64,000 nucleotides of DNA from Xanthobacter oligotrophicus. GTDB taxonomy: Bacteria > Pseudomonadota > Alphaproteobacteria > Rhizobiales > Xanthobacteraceae. The notes under the pieces were generated by a model that saw nothing but the letters and a program-made list of their open reading frames with translations, was not told the DNA's origin and ran no database searches. The first letter of the stretch is position 1, and every line of letters begins with the position of its first letter. The stretch lies in the NCBI RefSeq assembly GCF_008364685.1, contig NZ_VTTL01000006.1:186001-250000 (forward strand), read 5' to 3'. Shown here piece by piece: positions 36,393 through 45,149 of the stretch. The position numbers and the translations under genes are program-made.

Positions 36393-36854
36393 TCAGGGCA
36401 GGGGCAGGACATGGGAATACTTCACCTGCTCCAGCGAAAACGAGCTTTCGATGGAGGCGATGCCCTCCAGCCGGGTCAACTTCTGCTTCAGGAACCTCTC
36501 ATAGGCATCGAGGTCCGCCGCCACCACCCGTAAAAGGTAATCCCGCTGGCCGGTCATGAGATAGCATTCCAGCACCTCCGGCCAGGTGCGGATGGCGGCG
36601 GAGAAGGCATCCAGCGCCTCCTCCTTCTGCCGCTCCAGCTTGATGGAGACGAAGACACTCACCGGCAGCCCGGCCTTGCGCTGGTCCAGCACCGCCACAT
36701 AGCGCGAGATGAGCCCGTCCTCCTCCAGCGCCCGCACGCGCCGCAGACATGGCGAGGGGGAGAGGCCCACTTCGTCCGCGAGATCGGCGATGCTCATGCG
36801 CCCGTCGCGCTGAAGGGCGGCGAGGATCTTCCGGTCTATGGCATCGAGGCGCAC
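36393..36854 (-). CDS. Lrp/AsnC family transcriptional regulator
   Basis: A 153-residue regulator: N-terminal HTH (residues about 4-50, with S-P-S-P-C-L-R-R-V-R in the recognition helix) and C-terminal RAM/AsnC ligand-binding domain with the G-Q-R-D-Y-L-L-R-V-V segment. It is divergent from the E1-like dehydrogenase gene with 175 bases between starts, so it probably controls that gene in response to an amino acid or keto acid. The pair resembles mdeR-mdeB of Pseudomonas. Confidence 0.92.
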   Translation of the reverse strand: MRLDAIDRKILAALQRDGRMSIADLADEVGLSPSPCLRRVRALEEDGLISRYVAVLDQRKAGLPVSVFVSIKLERQKEEALDAFSAAIRTWPEVLECYLMTGQRDYLLRVVAADLDAYERFLKQKLTRLEGIASIESSFSLEQVKYSHVLPLP

Positions 36855-37029
36855 GTTTTCGCTCCAGAAGTGATATAAATTGGCAGATTATGCTGCGTGC
36901 GGTCGCTTGTTAAGGTGGATTTGACCGAACCTGCCGGGCCAGTCGCGCTAGACTGTGCGTCAGCGGCGCGCCGGCCCAAAAGCCGGGCTTGAAGCGCGCC
37001 CGTCGAGGAACGCCCCCGAGGAACGCTCT

Positions 37030-39489
37030 ATGGACCGCCACACCTCTCACCCGACTTCCCCTGCTGTCCTCTCCGCCCCCCTGTGCCCGCGCCCCGCGCC
37101 GCCGAGCGCGGCGGACCTTGCCATCCTCGCCGAGCTGGAGCGCAAGGTGCTGTGGCTGGCGAGCTGGATGATCCACAACGCCAACCATCTTCGCCCGAGC
37201 ACGGACGGGCTGAAGGTGGGCGGCCATCAGGCCTCCTCCGCTTCGCTGGCCGCCATCATGAGCGCGCTCTATTTCCACGTGCTGCGGCCTGAGGACCGGG
37301 TGGCGGTGAAGCCCCACGCCAGCCCCATCTTCCACGCCATCCAATATCTGTTCGGCCGCCAGACCCGCGAGCGGCTGGAAAACTTCCGCGGCTTCAAGGG
37401 CGCCCAATCCTACCCCTCCCGCACCAAGGACGCGGACGACGTGGATTTCTCCACCGGCTCCGTGGGCCTCGGCGTGGCGCAGACCCTGTTCGCCAGCCTC
37501 GCGCAGGATTACGTCCACGCCCACGGCCTCGCCGGCGACCGGCCCAAGGGGCGGATGATCGCCCTCGTCGGCGATGCGGAGCTGGACGAGGGCAACGTCT
37601 TCGAGGCCCTGCTGGAGGGCTGGAAGCACGAGGTGCGCAACACCTGGTGGATCATCGACTACAACCGCCAGAGCCTCGACGGCGTGGTGCGCGAGGGCCT
37701 CTACGAGCGCTTCACCGGCATCTTCGAAGCCATGGGCTGGCAGGTGGTCGTGCTCAAATACGGCACCCTGCAGCAGGCCGCCTTCGCCGAGCCGGGCGGC
37801 GCCGCCCTGAAGAGCTGGATCGACACCTGCCCCAATGCCGAATATTCCGCGCTCACCTTCCAGGGCGGGGCGGCCTGGCGCAAGCGGCTGATGGACGACC
37901 TCGGCGACCAGGGCGAGGTGTCCGCCCTCATCGCGCGGCGCTCGGATGCCGAGCTGTCCGCCCTCATGACCAATCTGGGCGGCCACGACATCGCCGCCCT
38001 CATCGCCGCCTTCGACGCCATCGACCACGACCGGCCGGTGGCCTTCCTGTGCTACACGGTGAAGGGCTTCGGCCTGCCGCTGGCCGGCCACAAGGACAAC
38101 CACGCCGGCCTCATGACCCCGGCCCAGATGGAGGCCCTGCGCGCCGCCATGGGGGTGGGCGAGGGCCGCGAATGGGAGCCCTTCGAGGGCTTGAACCGCC
38201 CGGCTTCCGAGCTTGCCGCCTTCCTCGCCCGCGTGCCGTTCGCGCAGGGCGGCCCGCGCCGCTTCACCGACCCTGCCCTCGCTGTCCCGCCGCTGGCGCC
38301 GCCGCCCAATCCGGTGATCTCCACCCAGGCCGGCTTCGGCCTCATCCTCCAGGATCTGGCCAAGGGCGAGAGTGCGCTTTCCGATCGCATCGTCACCACC
38401 TCGCCGGACGTGACCGTCTCCACCAATCTGGGGCCATGGGTGAACCGGCGCGGCCTGTTCGCCCACGCGGCGCTGGCGGACGTGTTCAAGCGCGAGCGTA
38501 TCCCCTCCACCTTCGCCTGGGAATTCTCGCCCAAAGGCCAGCACCTGGAACTGGGCATCGCCGAGATGAACCTGTTCCTGACGCTGTCCGCCTTCGGCCT
38601 CTCCCATTCCCTGTTCGGCGCGCGCCTCGTGCCGGTGGGCACGCTGTATGACCCCTTCATCTGCCGCGGCCTCGATGCGCTGAACTATGCCTGCTACCAG
38701 GACGCCCGCTTCATCCTGGTGGCGACGCCCTCCGGCATCACTTTGGCCCCCGAGGGCGGGGCGCACCAGTCCATCTCCACCCCGCTCATCGGCATGGCGC
38801 AGGACGGCCTCGCCGCCTTCGAGCCGGCCTTCGTGGACGAGCTGGCGGTGCTGATGGAATTTGCCTTCGACTATGTGCAGCGCGACGGCGAGGGGGTCGG
38901 CGACGAGCGCAACTGGCTGCGCGACGAGACCGGCGGCTCGGTCTATTTCCGCCTCTCCACCCGCCCGCTGGAGCAGCCGAAGCGGGTGCTGAGCGCGGCG
39001 CAGAAGCGCGGCATCGTGGACGGCGCCTACTGGCTGCGCGAGCCCGGCCCCAATTGCGAAGTGGTGGTGGCGGTGCAGGGCGCCGTGACCCCCGAGGCCA
39101 TCGCGGCGGTGGCCCTCATCGCCGAGGACCGGCGCGACGTGGGCCTGCTCGCCGTCACCTCCGCCGACCGGCTCAACGCCGGCTGGACCGCGGCTGCCCG
39201 CGCCCGCGAGCGCGGCTTTGCCGGCGCCACCAGCCACGTGGAGCGCCTGCTGGAGCCGCTGCCCCGCCATTGCGGCATCGTCAGCGTCATCGACGGCCAT
39301 CCGGCGACGCTGGGCTGGCTGGGCGCGGTGGCGGGCCATCGCTTGCGGGCGCTGGGCGTGGAGCATTTCGGCCAGACCGGGACATTGTCCGACCTCTACG
39401 CCCACTACGGCCTCGACACCGCCGCCATCGTCGCCGCCGCCCAGGCCATCTCCCCCGGCCGGCCGCTGCGGCACCTCAAGGCGGTGTAG
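37030..39489 (+). CDS. pyruvate dehydrogenase E1-like / 2-oxo-acid dehydrogenase (MdeB-like)
   Basis: An 819-residue thiamine-diphosphate enzyme of the homodimeric AceE/transketolase type. The ThDP/Mg motif starts at G-D-A-E-L-D-E-G-N (181-189) and ends with I-I-D-Y-N. The pyrimidine domain (A-W-E-F-S-P-K-G-Q-H-L-E-L-G-I-A-E-M-N) and the C-terminal transketolase-like domain follow. It is shorter than E. coli AceE (887) and has no E2 or E3 neighbours. With the divergent Lrp-type gene it resembles the MdeR/MdeB pair, where MdeB acts on 2-oxobutyrate from methionine breakdown. No methionine gamma-lyase gene is adjacent, so the substrate is a guess. The Pro-rich first 30 residues are probably disordered. 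Confidence 0.85.
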   Translation: MDRHTSHPTSPAVLSAPLCPRPAPPSAADLAILAELERKVLWLASWMIHNANHLRPSTDGLKVGGHQASSASLAAIMSALYFHVLRPEDRVAVKPHASPIFHAIQYLFGRQTRERLENFRGFKGAQSYPSRTKDADDVDFSTGSVGLGVAQTLFASLAQDYVHAHGLAGDRPKGRMIALVGDAELDEGNVFEALLEGWKHEVRNTWWIIDYNRQSLDGVVREGLYERFTGIFEAMGWQVVVLKYGTLQQAAFAEPGGAALKSWIDTCPNAEYSALTFQGGAAWRKRLMDDLGDQGEVSALIARRSDAELSALMTNLGGHDIAALIAAFDAIDHDRPVAFLCYTVKGFGLPLAGHKDNHAGLMTPAQMEALRAAMGVGEGREWEPFEGLNRPASELAAFLARVPFAQGGPRRFTDPALAVPPLAPPPNPVISTQAGFGLILQDLAKGESALSDRIVTTSPDVTVSTNLGPWVNRRGLFAHAALADVFKRERIPSTFAWEFSPKGQHLELGIAEMNLFLTLSAFGLSHSLFGARLVPVGTLYDPFICRGLDALNYACYQDARFILVATPSGITLAPEGGAHQSISTPLIGMAQDGLAAFEPAFVDELAVLMEFAFDYVQRDGEGVGDERNWLRDETGGSVYFRLSTRPLEQPKRVLSAAQKRGIVDGAYWLREPGPNCEVVVAVQGAVTPEAIAAVALIAEDRRDVGLLAVTSADRLNAGWTAAARARERGFAGATSHVERLLEPLPRHCGIVSVIDGHPATLGWLGAVAGHRLRALGVEHFGQTGTLSDLYAHYGLDTAAIVAAAQAISPGRPLRHLKAV

Positions 39490-39811
39490 GATACGAGGAA
39501 CGGCTCATATACCTTTACGCCGGAATTCTTCCGGCAGAGCACCCAGGCGCCGCCCGGGCTTGACCTTTGGCCCATGAGTCGATCCCGCGGGCCATGGGTA
39601 TCACCCAGCGATGGATGCAGCACCGCCCGCGCGCCGCCTGCCAGCGCCCCACCCTGCGCCGGTGGGTTTGGCGGTGGCAGATCGCCGAAGTGCCGTCGGC
39701 GGGCTTGTGGGGACATGGCCTGCCATGTCATCGGACGGCTTGTCGTGGCGCTTCGGGTCCGCTAGAAGCGCAGAACCACATGCTCGGCGCCCCGGCGCGC
39801 CGTGCCCTCGC
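39490..39811. other. intergenic region between E1-like gene and tRNA-Ser
   Basis: About 320 bases with no supported gene. It contains GGGCTTGACCTTTGGCCCAT (39,557-39,576), which resembles the flank of the 27.3 kb repeat, again downstream of a gene 3' end. Confidence 0.4.
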
Positions 39812-39901
39812 GGAGAGGTGGCAGAGTGGTCGAATGCACCGCACTCGAAATGCGGCATACGGGCGACCGTATCGGGGGTTCGAATCCCCCCCTCTCCGCC
39901 A
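39812..39901 (+). tRNA. tRNA-Ser (anticodon CGA)
   Basis: Acceptor GGAGAGG pairs with CCTCTCC, followed by discriminator G and an encoded CCA. The anticodon stem is CCGCACT-CGA-AATGCGG, giving CGA, and reads UCG serine codons. A long variable arm (ATACGGGCGACCGTAT) and the T-loop GTTCGAATC confirm a class II serine tRNA. It lies exactly at the border between backbone and the phage-like island, a usual integration site for such elements. Confidence 0.97.
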
Positions 39902-40042
39902 GTTTATAGACATAAGTAATTGAAATATAACGCGTTTTTAGCGTTCGTTTCATCTCGACCCCACCGCCAACCCCACCGCACGACACTGGCTTCACCGGGA
40001 TCGAACCGGACGCTGCGGGACTGTAGCCCCCTAGAATGCCAA

Positions 40043-40068
40043 GGGGGCCGCCCCGGTGGGCAGCCCCC
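40043..40068 (-). terminator. probable terminator of the small-terminase operon
   Basis: GGGGGCCGCCCC and GGGCAGCCCCC form a long GC stem on either side of a GGTG loop, about 35 bases after the small-terminase stop in the minus direction. The T-tract is short (TT), so efficiency is uncertain. Confidence 0.5.
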
Positions 40069-40100
40069 CTCGACCAGCCAGACCTCTTCGGTTGCTGCTC

Positions 40101-40661
40101 TCAGTGCGTCGATAGGGCTGGAGCGATCGCGCTGGTCTGAACCGGCTTGATCGAAGTGCCCTGTACTGCTTTCACGAGCAGCGTCAGCGGGTTTTCCGCA
40201 TCGCCCTTGAGGGTGAGCTTGTCGTTGAGCAGGCCCAGGTGACGGGCGAGGAGCTGAAGAGCGCCAATCTTGTCGGACAGCTTCAGCTTCTTGACGCGAC
40301 CGACAACGACCACGCCGTCAGGATCGAGTTCCTCGTAAACCTCCAGGCCGGCAATCGCTGCGGCAGTCTCGTCGTCGAGCTGATCGAGCGGCTTCATCGA
40401 GCCGTCCGGATTGAACGCCTTGCGGATGTCGAGGAAGGCGATGCGCGCCAGCTCTTGCAGGACGCGTTCAGCCGTCACCCCCGTCCGAGCGGACCGTTCG
40501 TCCATGGCACGCTGAATTTCACGTGCGATGTCTGGTTTCAGGAGGTTTTCACTCCCAATCTTCACTGCCGTTCGAGGGCTATACCCTGCCCGGATCGCAG
40601 CCTGCGTGCCATTCAGGTCGATGAGGTACTCGCGAACGAACACGCGCTGTTTCGGTGTCAT
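40101..40661 (-). CDS. terminase small subunit
   Basis: A 186-residue protein of the Terminase_2 family. The N-terminal helix-turn-helix (K-Q-R-V-F-V-R-E-Y-L-I-D-L-N-G-T-Q-A-A-I with the following A-G-Y-S-P) recognises the phage packaging site, and the central helical part drives oligomerisation. No large terminase or portal is adjacent, which is unusual for a complete prophage but normal for phage satellites that redirect packaging. Confidence 0.88.
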   Translation of the reverse strand: MTPKQRVFVREYLIDLNGTQAAIRAGYSPRTAVKIGSENLLKPDIAREIQRAMDERSARTGVTAERVLQELARIAFLDIRKAFNPDGSMKPLDQLDDETAAAIAGLEVYEELDPDGVVVVGRVKKLKLSDKIGALQLLARHLGLLNDKLTLKGDAENPLTLLVKAVQGTSIKPVQTSAIAPALSTH

Positions 40662-40746
40662 TTCACACTATCCTTCTCTTTCTTTGCGCCAAAATGCCGA
40701 AATCGACGAAATAAATTTATCTTTTCATTTCAAGCTGTTGCGAAAA

Positions 40747-43374
40747 CTATTTCGATTTCGCGCCAGTGCCGGAATTGAACGGCCGTGCCGAATTAACGTC
40801 ACCGCCGAACATTGCTGGGTTTACCTCGAACCCCCTGCATTTCCGCCCGCGCCCTGCCTTGGGGTCCACGACCGGCCTGACGAGCCCAGCCTCGACAAGT
40901 TCGGCGCACGCCGCATCCATCGCCTCAGCCGTCCGGAGCCCGCCGCCGACCGTCCGTCGCAATTCGCGAGCATTGAAAGCCGGCAGCCTCTTCGCCTGGA
41001 TGTGGCGGGCAAGGGTCGCAGCATTGGTTTCTGCCACCGGGATTGAGGCGTCGCCGAACACGCGTTCGGCCATGGGGAGAAAATAATCGGTCATCATCTC
41101 GCATGCCGTTGCGACGGCAGCCTCGCCGATGTCTGCGGGCTCCTCGAAGGACGCTCGCGGATCGGCGCTCCACCACAGGATGGTGAGGATGGCGGACAGC
41201 CGCAGAGCGTGCCCACGCGCTTTGCCAAGCGCCGACTTCATGAGCGGTGAAGCTCCCGCTTCGCGCGCCTTCATGTCCAGCGCGAACCGCTCCAGCTCTG
41301 CGAGGGCGCGCTCTTCCAGTTTCAGCAAGATCGGGCTATCAGGCAGGGGTACCGGGTTTGAGTTCATGTGCAGCCGGCAAATGCGGCTCACCACGCGCTC
41401 AGCTGGGCTTCGGTCGAGAGCTTCTCGCGCAATCCGGAAACCGGGGACAGGATCAGGCCAAGACCAAAGGAACCGTGAGACGAAGCCATCGTCCGCGCCC
41501 TTCAGCAGCTCGGCGGCTTTGTCTGGCTGAAGCGCCCCGATGATGCCAATCGACAAGTTTGGAACGCGAATGGGATCGTCGCTCTTCACGCGATCCACCG
41601 TGAACGCACGACCACCATAGCATTCGAGGAAAAATTGGCGATCGCTGCCGCCTCCGCCGCTGTATCTGCCGAAGCTGGCCAGCAGGCCCGCGAGTTCGTC
41701 TCGGTGAAGGATGAGGCCTGCGGGGTTCTCTGCCGAAAGGGTGGCGAGACGCTCGGTCGTGCTGTCGCGGACAACGATCCGCTTCAAGCGGGGCTTCGTC
41801 GGCTCGCGGAAACCCTCTGGCAGCTTGACGGGAATTGCGGCTGCGAGTGCCGGATCAGCACGCATTGCCTCGCGTGCTGCAGTTTTGTGCGCCGCCATGA
41901 TCGCGTCGGCCGCCAGCTTCTCAGCTTCGTACTCGAACAGGCGCTGGCGGTAGTCGGCGTCGAGGTCCGCCTCTTCCTTGTTTACGAGGCTCATGACCGC
42001 TGACGATGCCGGGCTTTTTCCCGAACTAGGTTGGCCCACGAGGGCCGCGAACAAGGTGGGTGGCTCCTCCCACCCAGTGCCCGCGATGGGGCGACGGCGG
42101 TTGCCGAGGAGGCCGCCCACCAGGGCAATCATAGAGACGGCGACGTAATCAATTGGAGCGCACGCTGCGCGGGCCTGGGCCTCCGCCCACCGCGCGAGAT
42201 GAGGCCCGAGCCATGTCACATCGAACGTGGGAGGCGCACGGCGGCCTTCGCGAAGCATGGAAAGATCCGGGAGCACCCAAGTGCTGCCAACCGCTTCCCG
42301 ATCGATCACCTCGCCCGTGGCGGCATCGTGCAGCGTGCCATCTGCCGAGACAGCCAGATCGCGGTTCAGCGCGACGGCGGACGCGGCGATCTCTTCGTCG
42401 CGAATGAACTCCTCTGGCACCTCGCGGGGCTGGGCCATCCCACCGCGCCGGGCCGAGGAGATGGTCTTGAGCACCGCCCGGCGCCCGTCATCCTTCACAA
42501 GCCCGCACGCCTCTGCCGCCTGCACCAGGGCTGCGTGTGCCGTGTCTTCGGCCACCCATCCAGCCGCGACGAGCTGAAAGATCGCGAACGCCGAGGTGTT
42601 GAGCTGGTTGTTGCGGCCGCCGCGCCCGCACTGCGCCAGCGCCTGGATTTCGTCGTCGAAAGCCTTCTCCACCCAGGCGCGCAGCCGTGGGTGCTGCATG
42701 TCGAGCGCGCGACCGGTCTGGTGACTGATTTCCTTGGGCGGGACCGCCGCCCCTAAAGCCTGTGGCTGCAAGGGTTCCGGGGCGATTTCCTCTGCTTTGC
42801 CAGCCTCCTTACTGCTTAGTATGTCGTGCAGCCACGCCGGAAGCTCTGGTGCCTGCAGGATGTCGAGCGGATCACCATCGGGGTAGAGGTACACCCCGTC
42901 CTCGCGCGTTGCGTCTGGAGCAATTGTGTATCCGCCAGCTCCGCGCACGTCGATATTGCACTCTGGCTTAGGCGGCAGTGAGCCGCGACCGTTCCCCAGC
43001 GCCTCCCCGGCCCGTTGGCGGAAATAGTAATGCCGGCCGCCACTCGGGGTATCGACCATAATACATTCGGGCACACCACCCTGGGGTTCCGCCAGCCGCT
43101 CGAACGAGGCGATACCCTCCGCACCATCGGCATCGATCACGATAAGCTCAACCGCACCGAGGTGGATGCCGGGCATGGCATCTGGATGATCGGCCCACCA
43201 CCGCTGCACGCGGTCGATCTGGCCCGGACGCGCCGACTTCCATGGCACGCCATAGACCGGCGTCTTCGCCTCGCCGCAGGGGAAGATCGCGAGCGAAGGC
43301 GCCAACGCGGAAGCAAGCTTCGCGTTCGTCTGGATGGTGCTTGGATCGAACGGAGGATCAAGCGCGACGGGCAT
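40747..43374 (-). CDS. bifunctional DNA primase/polymerase with DUF3987 helicase-like domain
   Basis: An 875-residue replication protein. The N-terminal prim-pol domain (about 25-190) shows the metal-binding V-I-D-A-D-G and the nucleotide-binding S-G-G-R-H-Y-Y-F-R. A linker follows, then a DUF3987 domain with P-loop G-Q-P-S-S-G-K-S near residue 450 and a C-terminal winged region. Such proteins initiate replication of phages, satellites and plasmids. The next gene in the transcript is the small terminase, 85 bases away across an AT-rich gap. Confidence 0.87.
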   Translation of the reverse strand: MPVALDPPFDPSTIQTNAKLASALAPSLAIFPCGEAKTPVYGVPWKSARPGQIDRVQRWWADHPDAMPGIHLGAVELIVIDADGAEGIASFERLAEPQGGVPECIMVDTPSGGRHYYFRQRAGEALGNGRGSLPPKPECNIDVRGAGGYTIAPDATREDGVYLYPDGDPLDILQAPELPAWLHDILSSKEAGKAEEIAPEPLQPQALGAAVPPKEISHQTGRALDMQHPRLRAWVEKAFDDEIQALAQCGRGGRNNQLNTSAFAIFQLVAAGWVAEDTAHAALVQAAEACGLVKDDGRRAVLKTISSARRGGMAQPREVPEEFIRDEEIAASAVALNRDLAVSADGTLHDAATGEVIDREAVGSTWVLPDLSMLREGRRAPPTFDVTWLGPHLARWAEAQARAACAPIDYVAVSMIALVGGLLGNRRRPIAGTGWEEPPTLFAALVGQPSSGKSPASSAVMSLVNKEEADLDADYRQRLFEYEAEKLAADAIMAAHKTAAREAMRADPALAAAIPVKLPEGFREPTKPRLKRIVVRDSTTERLATLSAENPAGLILHRDELAGLLASFGRYSGGGGSDRQFFLECYGGRAFTVDRVKSDDPIRVPNLSIGIIGALQPDKAAELLKGADDGFVSRFLWSWPDPVPGFRIAREALDRSPAERVVSRICRLHMNSNPVPLPDSPILLKLEERALAELERFALDMKAREAGASPLMKSALGKARGHALRLSAILTILWWSADPRASFEEPADIGEAAVATACEMMTDYFLPMAERVFGDASIPVAETNAATLARHIQAKRLPAFNARELRRTVGGGLRTAEAMDAACAELVEAGLVRPVVDPKAGRGRKCRGFEVNPAMFGGDVNSARPFNSGTGAKSK

Positions 43375-43562
43375 TACGAGCGCTCCACGAACTGATCTAT
43401 TGCGCTTTTCAAGAATTTTGCTTTGCCTGCGAGAGGTAGACTAGATATATTGCCCATGGTTGCAAAACCTTTGCTTTTGAAGAGGCTGACCTCTCCACAA
43501 GGTCGGCCCTTCTTATTTTTTACGCATCGAACTATCTCGACAGACGGCGCGAAATTTAGTGC

Positions 43563-43838
43563 TCACCTCTTGCGAAATCGACGCTGTTCGTCCTCGAACT
43601 CTCCGCGCGTCTGCCTGTTAAAATCGTCGCCGGCAGTGGGGTCTCGCCGCCACTCTGCACACCAGTCTCCACGAGAATCGACTTGAGGCCAGCGGGGCCA
43701 GCCTCGCCCTGGACGGGCGGCGCGGCATTCGCCCTCGTAGGCTCTGCCGGGATTGTGCGGGCGGAAGTGCCGGCAGGTCCCGCAGCTCTCTCCTGCCGGC
43801 GAGAGGTTCACGTTTCGCGAGCGAAAGCTGCTTTGCAT
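43563..43838 (-). CDS. small Cys-rich (probably zinc-binding) phage protein
   Basis: A 91-residue protein with C-G-T-C-R-H-F near residue 20, then G-E-C and D-W-C-A-E-W: four cysteines spaced like a small zinc-binding module found in many phage and island genes. GGGGAG precedes the ATG. It starts one base after the AlpA-like gene, so the two are co-transcribed. Function unknown. The rest is basic and Arg/Pro-rich, consistent with nucleic-acid contact. Confidence 0.7.
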   Translation of the reverse strand: MQSSFRSRNVNLSPAGESCGTCRHFRPHNPGRAYEGECRAARPGRGWPRWPQVDSRGDWCAEWRRDPTAGDDFNRQTRGEFEDEQRRFRKR

Positions 43839-43839
43839 C

Positions 43840-44082
43840 TCAGGCTCCCCTCTTTGCCTTGCGCGCGGCGATGGCCGCATCGGGCGCCGGATCGAGGCCG
43901 ATGGGGCGGGATCGGAGGAACTTTTCAACGTCCTCGGAGAGGACGAGAGTTGTGCGCCCCACCTTCCGAGCTGGAAGGGCACCGGAAGCGATCAACCCAA
44001 AGGCGCGTGTACGACTAATACCGTAGAGAGCTGGAAAATCGTTTGGACGTATTGCGAAGGGGCGGGAGGCGGCTGACATCAT
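43840..44082 (-). CDS. AlpA/excisionase-like helix-turn-helix protein
   Basis: An 80-residue MerR-like winged HTH protein: Y-G-I-S-R-T-R-A-F-G-L-I-A-S-G-A-L-P-A-R-K-V-G-R, then S-E-D-V-E-K-F-L-R-S-R. This matches the AlpA/Xis-type DNA-binding fold used by satellites and islands to control excision or their own operons. TGGAG lies just before the ATG; a second in-frame ATG is at 44,079. It heads the operon leading to the primase and small terminase. Confidence 0.85.
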   Translation of the reverse strand: MMSAASRPFAIRPNDFPALYGISRTRAFGLIASGALPARKVGRTTLVLSEDVEKFLRSRPIGLDPAPDAAIAARKAKRGA

Positions 44083-44438
44083 CAACTCCAGTATCTTGGA
44101 GCTGGAGCATCAAGCCGCCAACCCCATTGTGCGCCAAATCTGGCAAAGGGTAAGCGGCACCTACTGCGCCGGTGATTCTGCACGTAACAGGATTCGGAGC
44201 CGTTTGAAAGCGTCCCGTTAGTCGCGAAAAACGCGACGCGTGACGAATTTTCCATAATTACGCTTGGATGTGGGGGGTATCGGGTACTTTTTTGGCGAAA
44301 AATCAAAAATTACCCTCTTACGGCAAGACAAATACCGAAAAACAAAAGGAAAATAATTATAGCTTTGGTCTCCGTACTGTTCAGGTGACAGTCTCTCGAC
44401 GCAGCTAGTCCTCCACACTATGAAGTCGCTTCGCCCAT
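44083..44438. other. AT-richer promoter region upstream of the AlpA-like operon
   Basis: No supported gene. A sharp drop in GC at about 44,210-44,370 contrasts with the flanks. CTCCAG...CTGGAG (about 44,087-44,108) forms an inverted repeat just before the AlpA-like start and could be its operator. Confidence 0.45.
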
Positions 44439-44471
44439 GAAAAATGCCCCCGCCATGGAGGTGGCGAGGGC
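44439..44471 (-). terminator. rho-independent terminator downstream of the 66-residue gene
   Basis: On the minus strand GCCCTCGCC pairs with GGCGGGGGC around an eight-base loop and is followed by ATTTTT. It separates the small-gene cluster from the AlpA-like operon. Confidence 0.85.
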
Positions 44472-44489
44472 GGACAGAACCAGTTCGAC

Positions 44490-44690
44490 TCAAGCCTCAA
44501 TCAGGCGTTTTTCGCAGTCAGCGAGTGAAGTACGCAGTACATTGGCGAAACGCTCATCGGATGGCCGGGCTATATAAGGATTGATTCTATCCATATGTAA
44601 TTCAATTTCTTCAACAGTTGCGTCGGCTGGAACGGGGCGAATTAGGCTAAATACCCTGAGATAAATCATGTCATTGCTTGAGACGTTCAT
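44490..44690 (-). CDS. small hypothetical protein
   Basis: A 66-residue acidic, helical protein (V-E-E-I-E-L-H-M-D-R-I-N-P-Y and F-A-N-V-L-R-T-S-L-A-D-C-E-K-R-L). The family is not recognised. A strong terminator 19 bases after its stop supports it as the last gene of a minus-strand transcript. GGAAGT lies upstream of the ATG. Confidence 0.65.
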   Translation of the reverse strand: MNVSSNDMIYLRVFSLIRPVPADATVEEIELHMDRINPYIARPSDERFANVLRTSLADCEKRLIEA

Positions 44691-44759
44691 TTTGACTTCC
44701 TTTATTTGGGATTGCGGATCAAGCCCTGCGAGCGAGGCGCGGGGCTTCGTCGGAAAATA

Positions 44760-45136
44760 TCAGGGTCGGACGTAGATGTTTCCCCCAAATGGGCTGCCTG
44801 CGCCAAAAGGATTGTTGATGCTGTCGGGAGAAGATGGGCTCCCGTAGCGTCCGAACGGGTTGCTCGTACTGTCCGGATCGAAAGGATTGGTGCTGAGCCG
44901 CCCCGATAATTGCCCCGCTCGTCATAGAGCTTCGGCGCATTGGTCGCGTACGGATTGGTCCACGAATTGTTGCTGTAGGGGCTCCCTCGGTCGGAATATG
45001 GGTTCATGAGCCCATCGGGCTTGTAGGGACTGCCTGCGCCATAGGGATTGTTGAGGCAATTCGGATCGAAGGGACAGACGGCCCCGGCAGCGCTGGCAGA
45101 CAGCAGCAGGACGATGGATGCGATGATGGTGCGCAT
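44760..45136 (-). pseudogene. exported NPY/NPF-repeat protein, frameshifted
   Basis: Starts with a signal peptide (M-R-T-I-I-A-S to A-G-A), then repeats built on D-x-x-x-N-P-Y-G-x-x-G-S-P-Y. After N-Y-R-G-G (bases near 44,896-44,904) the open frame changes to unrelated sequence ending at 44,702. Reading one base back, the repeat resumes as L-S-T-N-P-F-D-P-D-S-T-S-N-P-F-G and runs to V-R-P-stop at 44,760. One lost base therefore explains the break. The intact family is common in Hyphomicrobiales; its role, perhaps in the envelope, is unknown. Confidence 0.75.
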
Positions 45137-45149
45137 GTGATGCCCCCCA

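Noticed and set aside
39762-39995. Minus-strand frame across the tRNA reading G-G-F-E-P-P-I-R-S
   Set aside because: This is the antisense shadow of tRNA-Ser, a common false protein call.
44218-44493. Minus-strand 91-codon frame upstream of the AlpA-like gene
   Set aside because: It overlaps a strong terminator and an AT-rich control region, with aromatic/Lys/Ser composition typical of noncoding AT-rich DNA.
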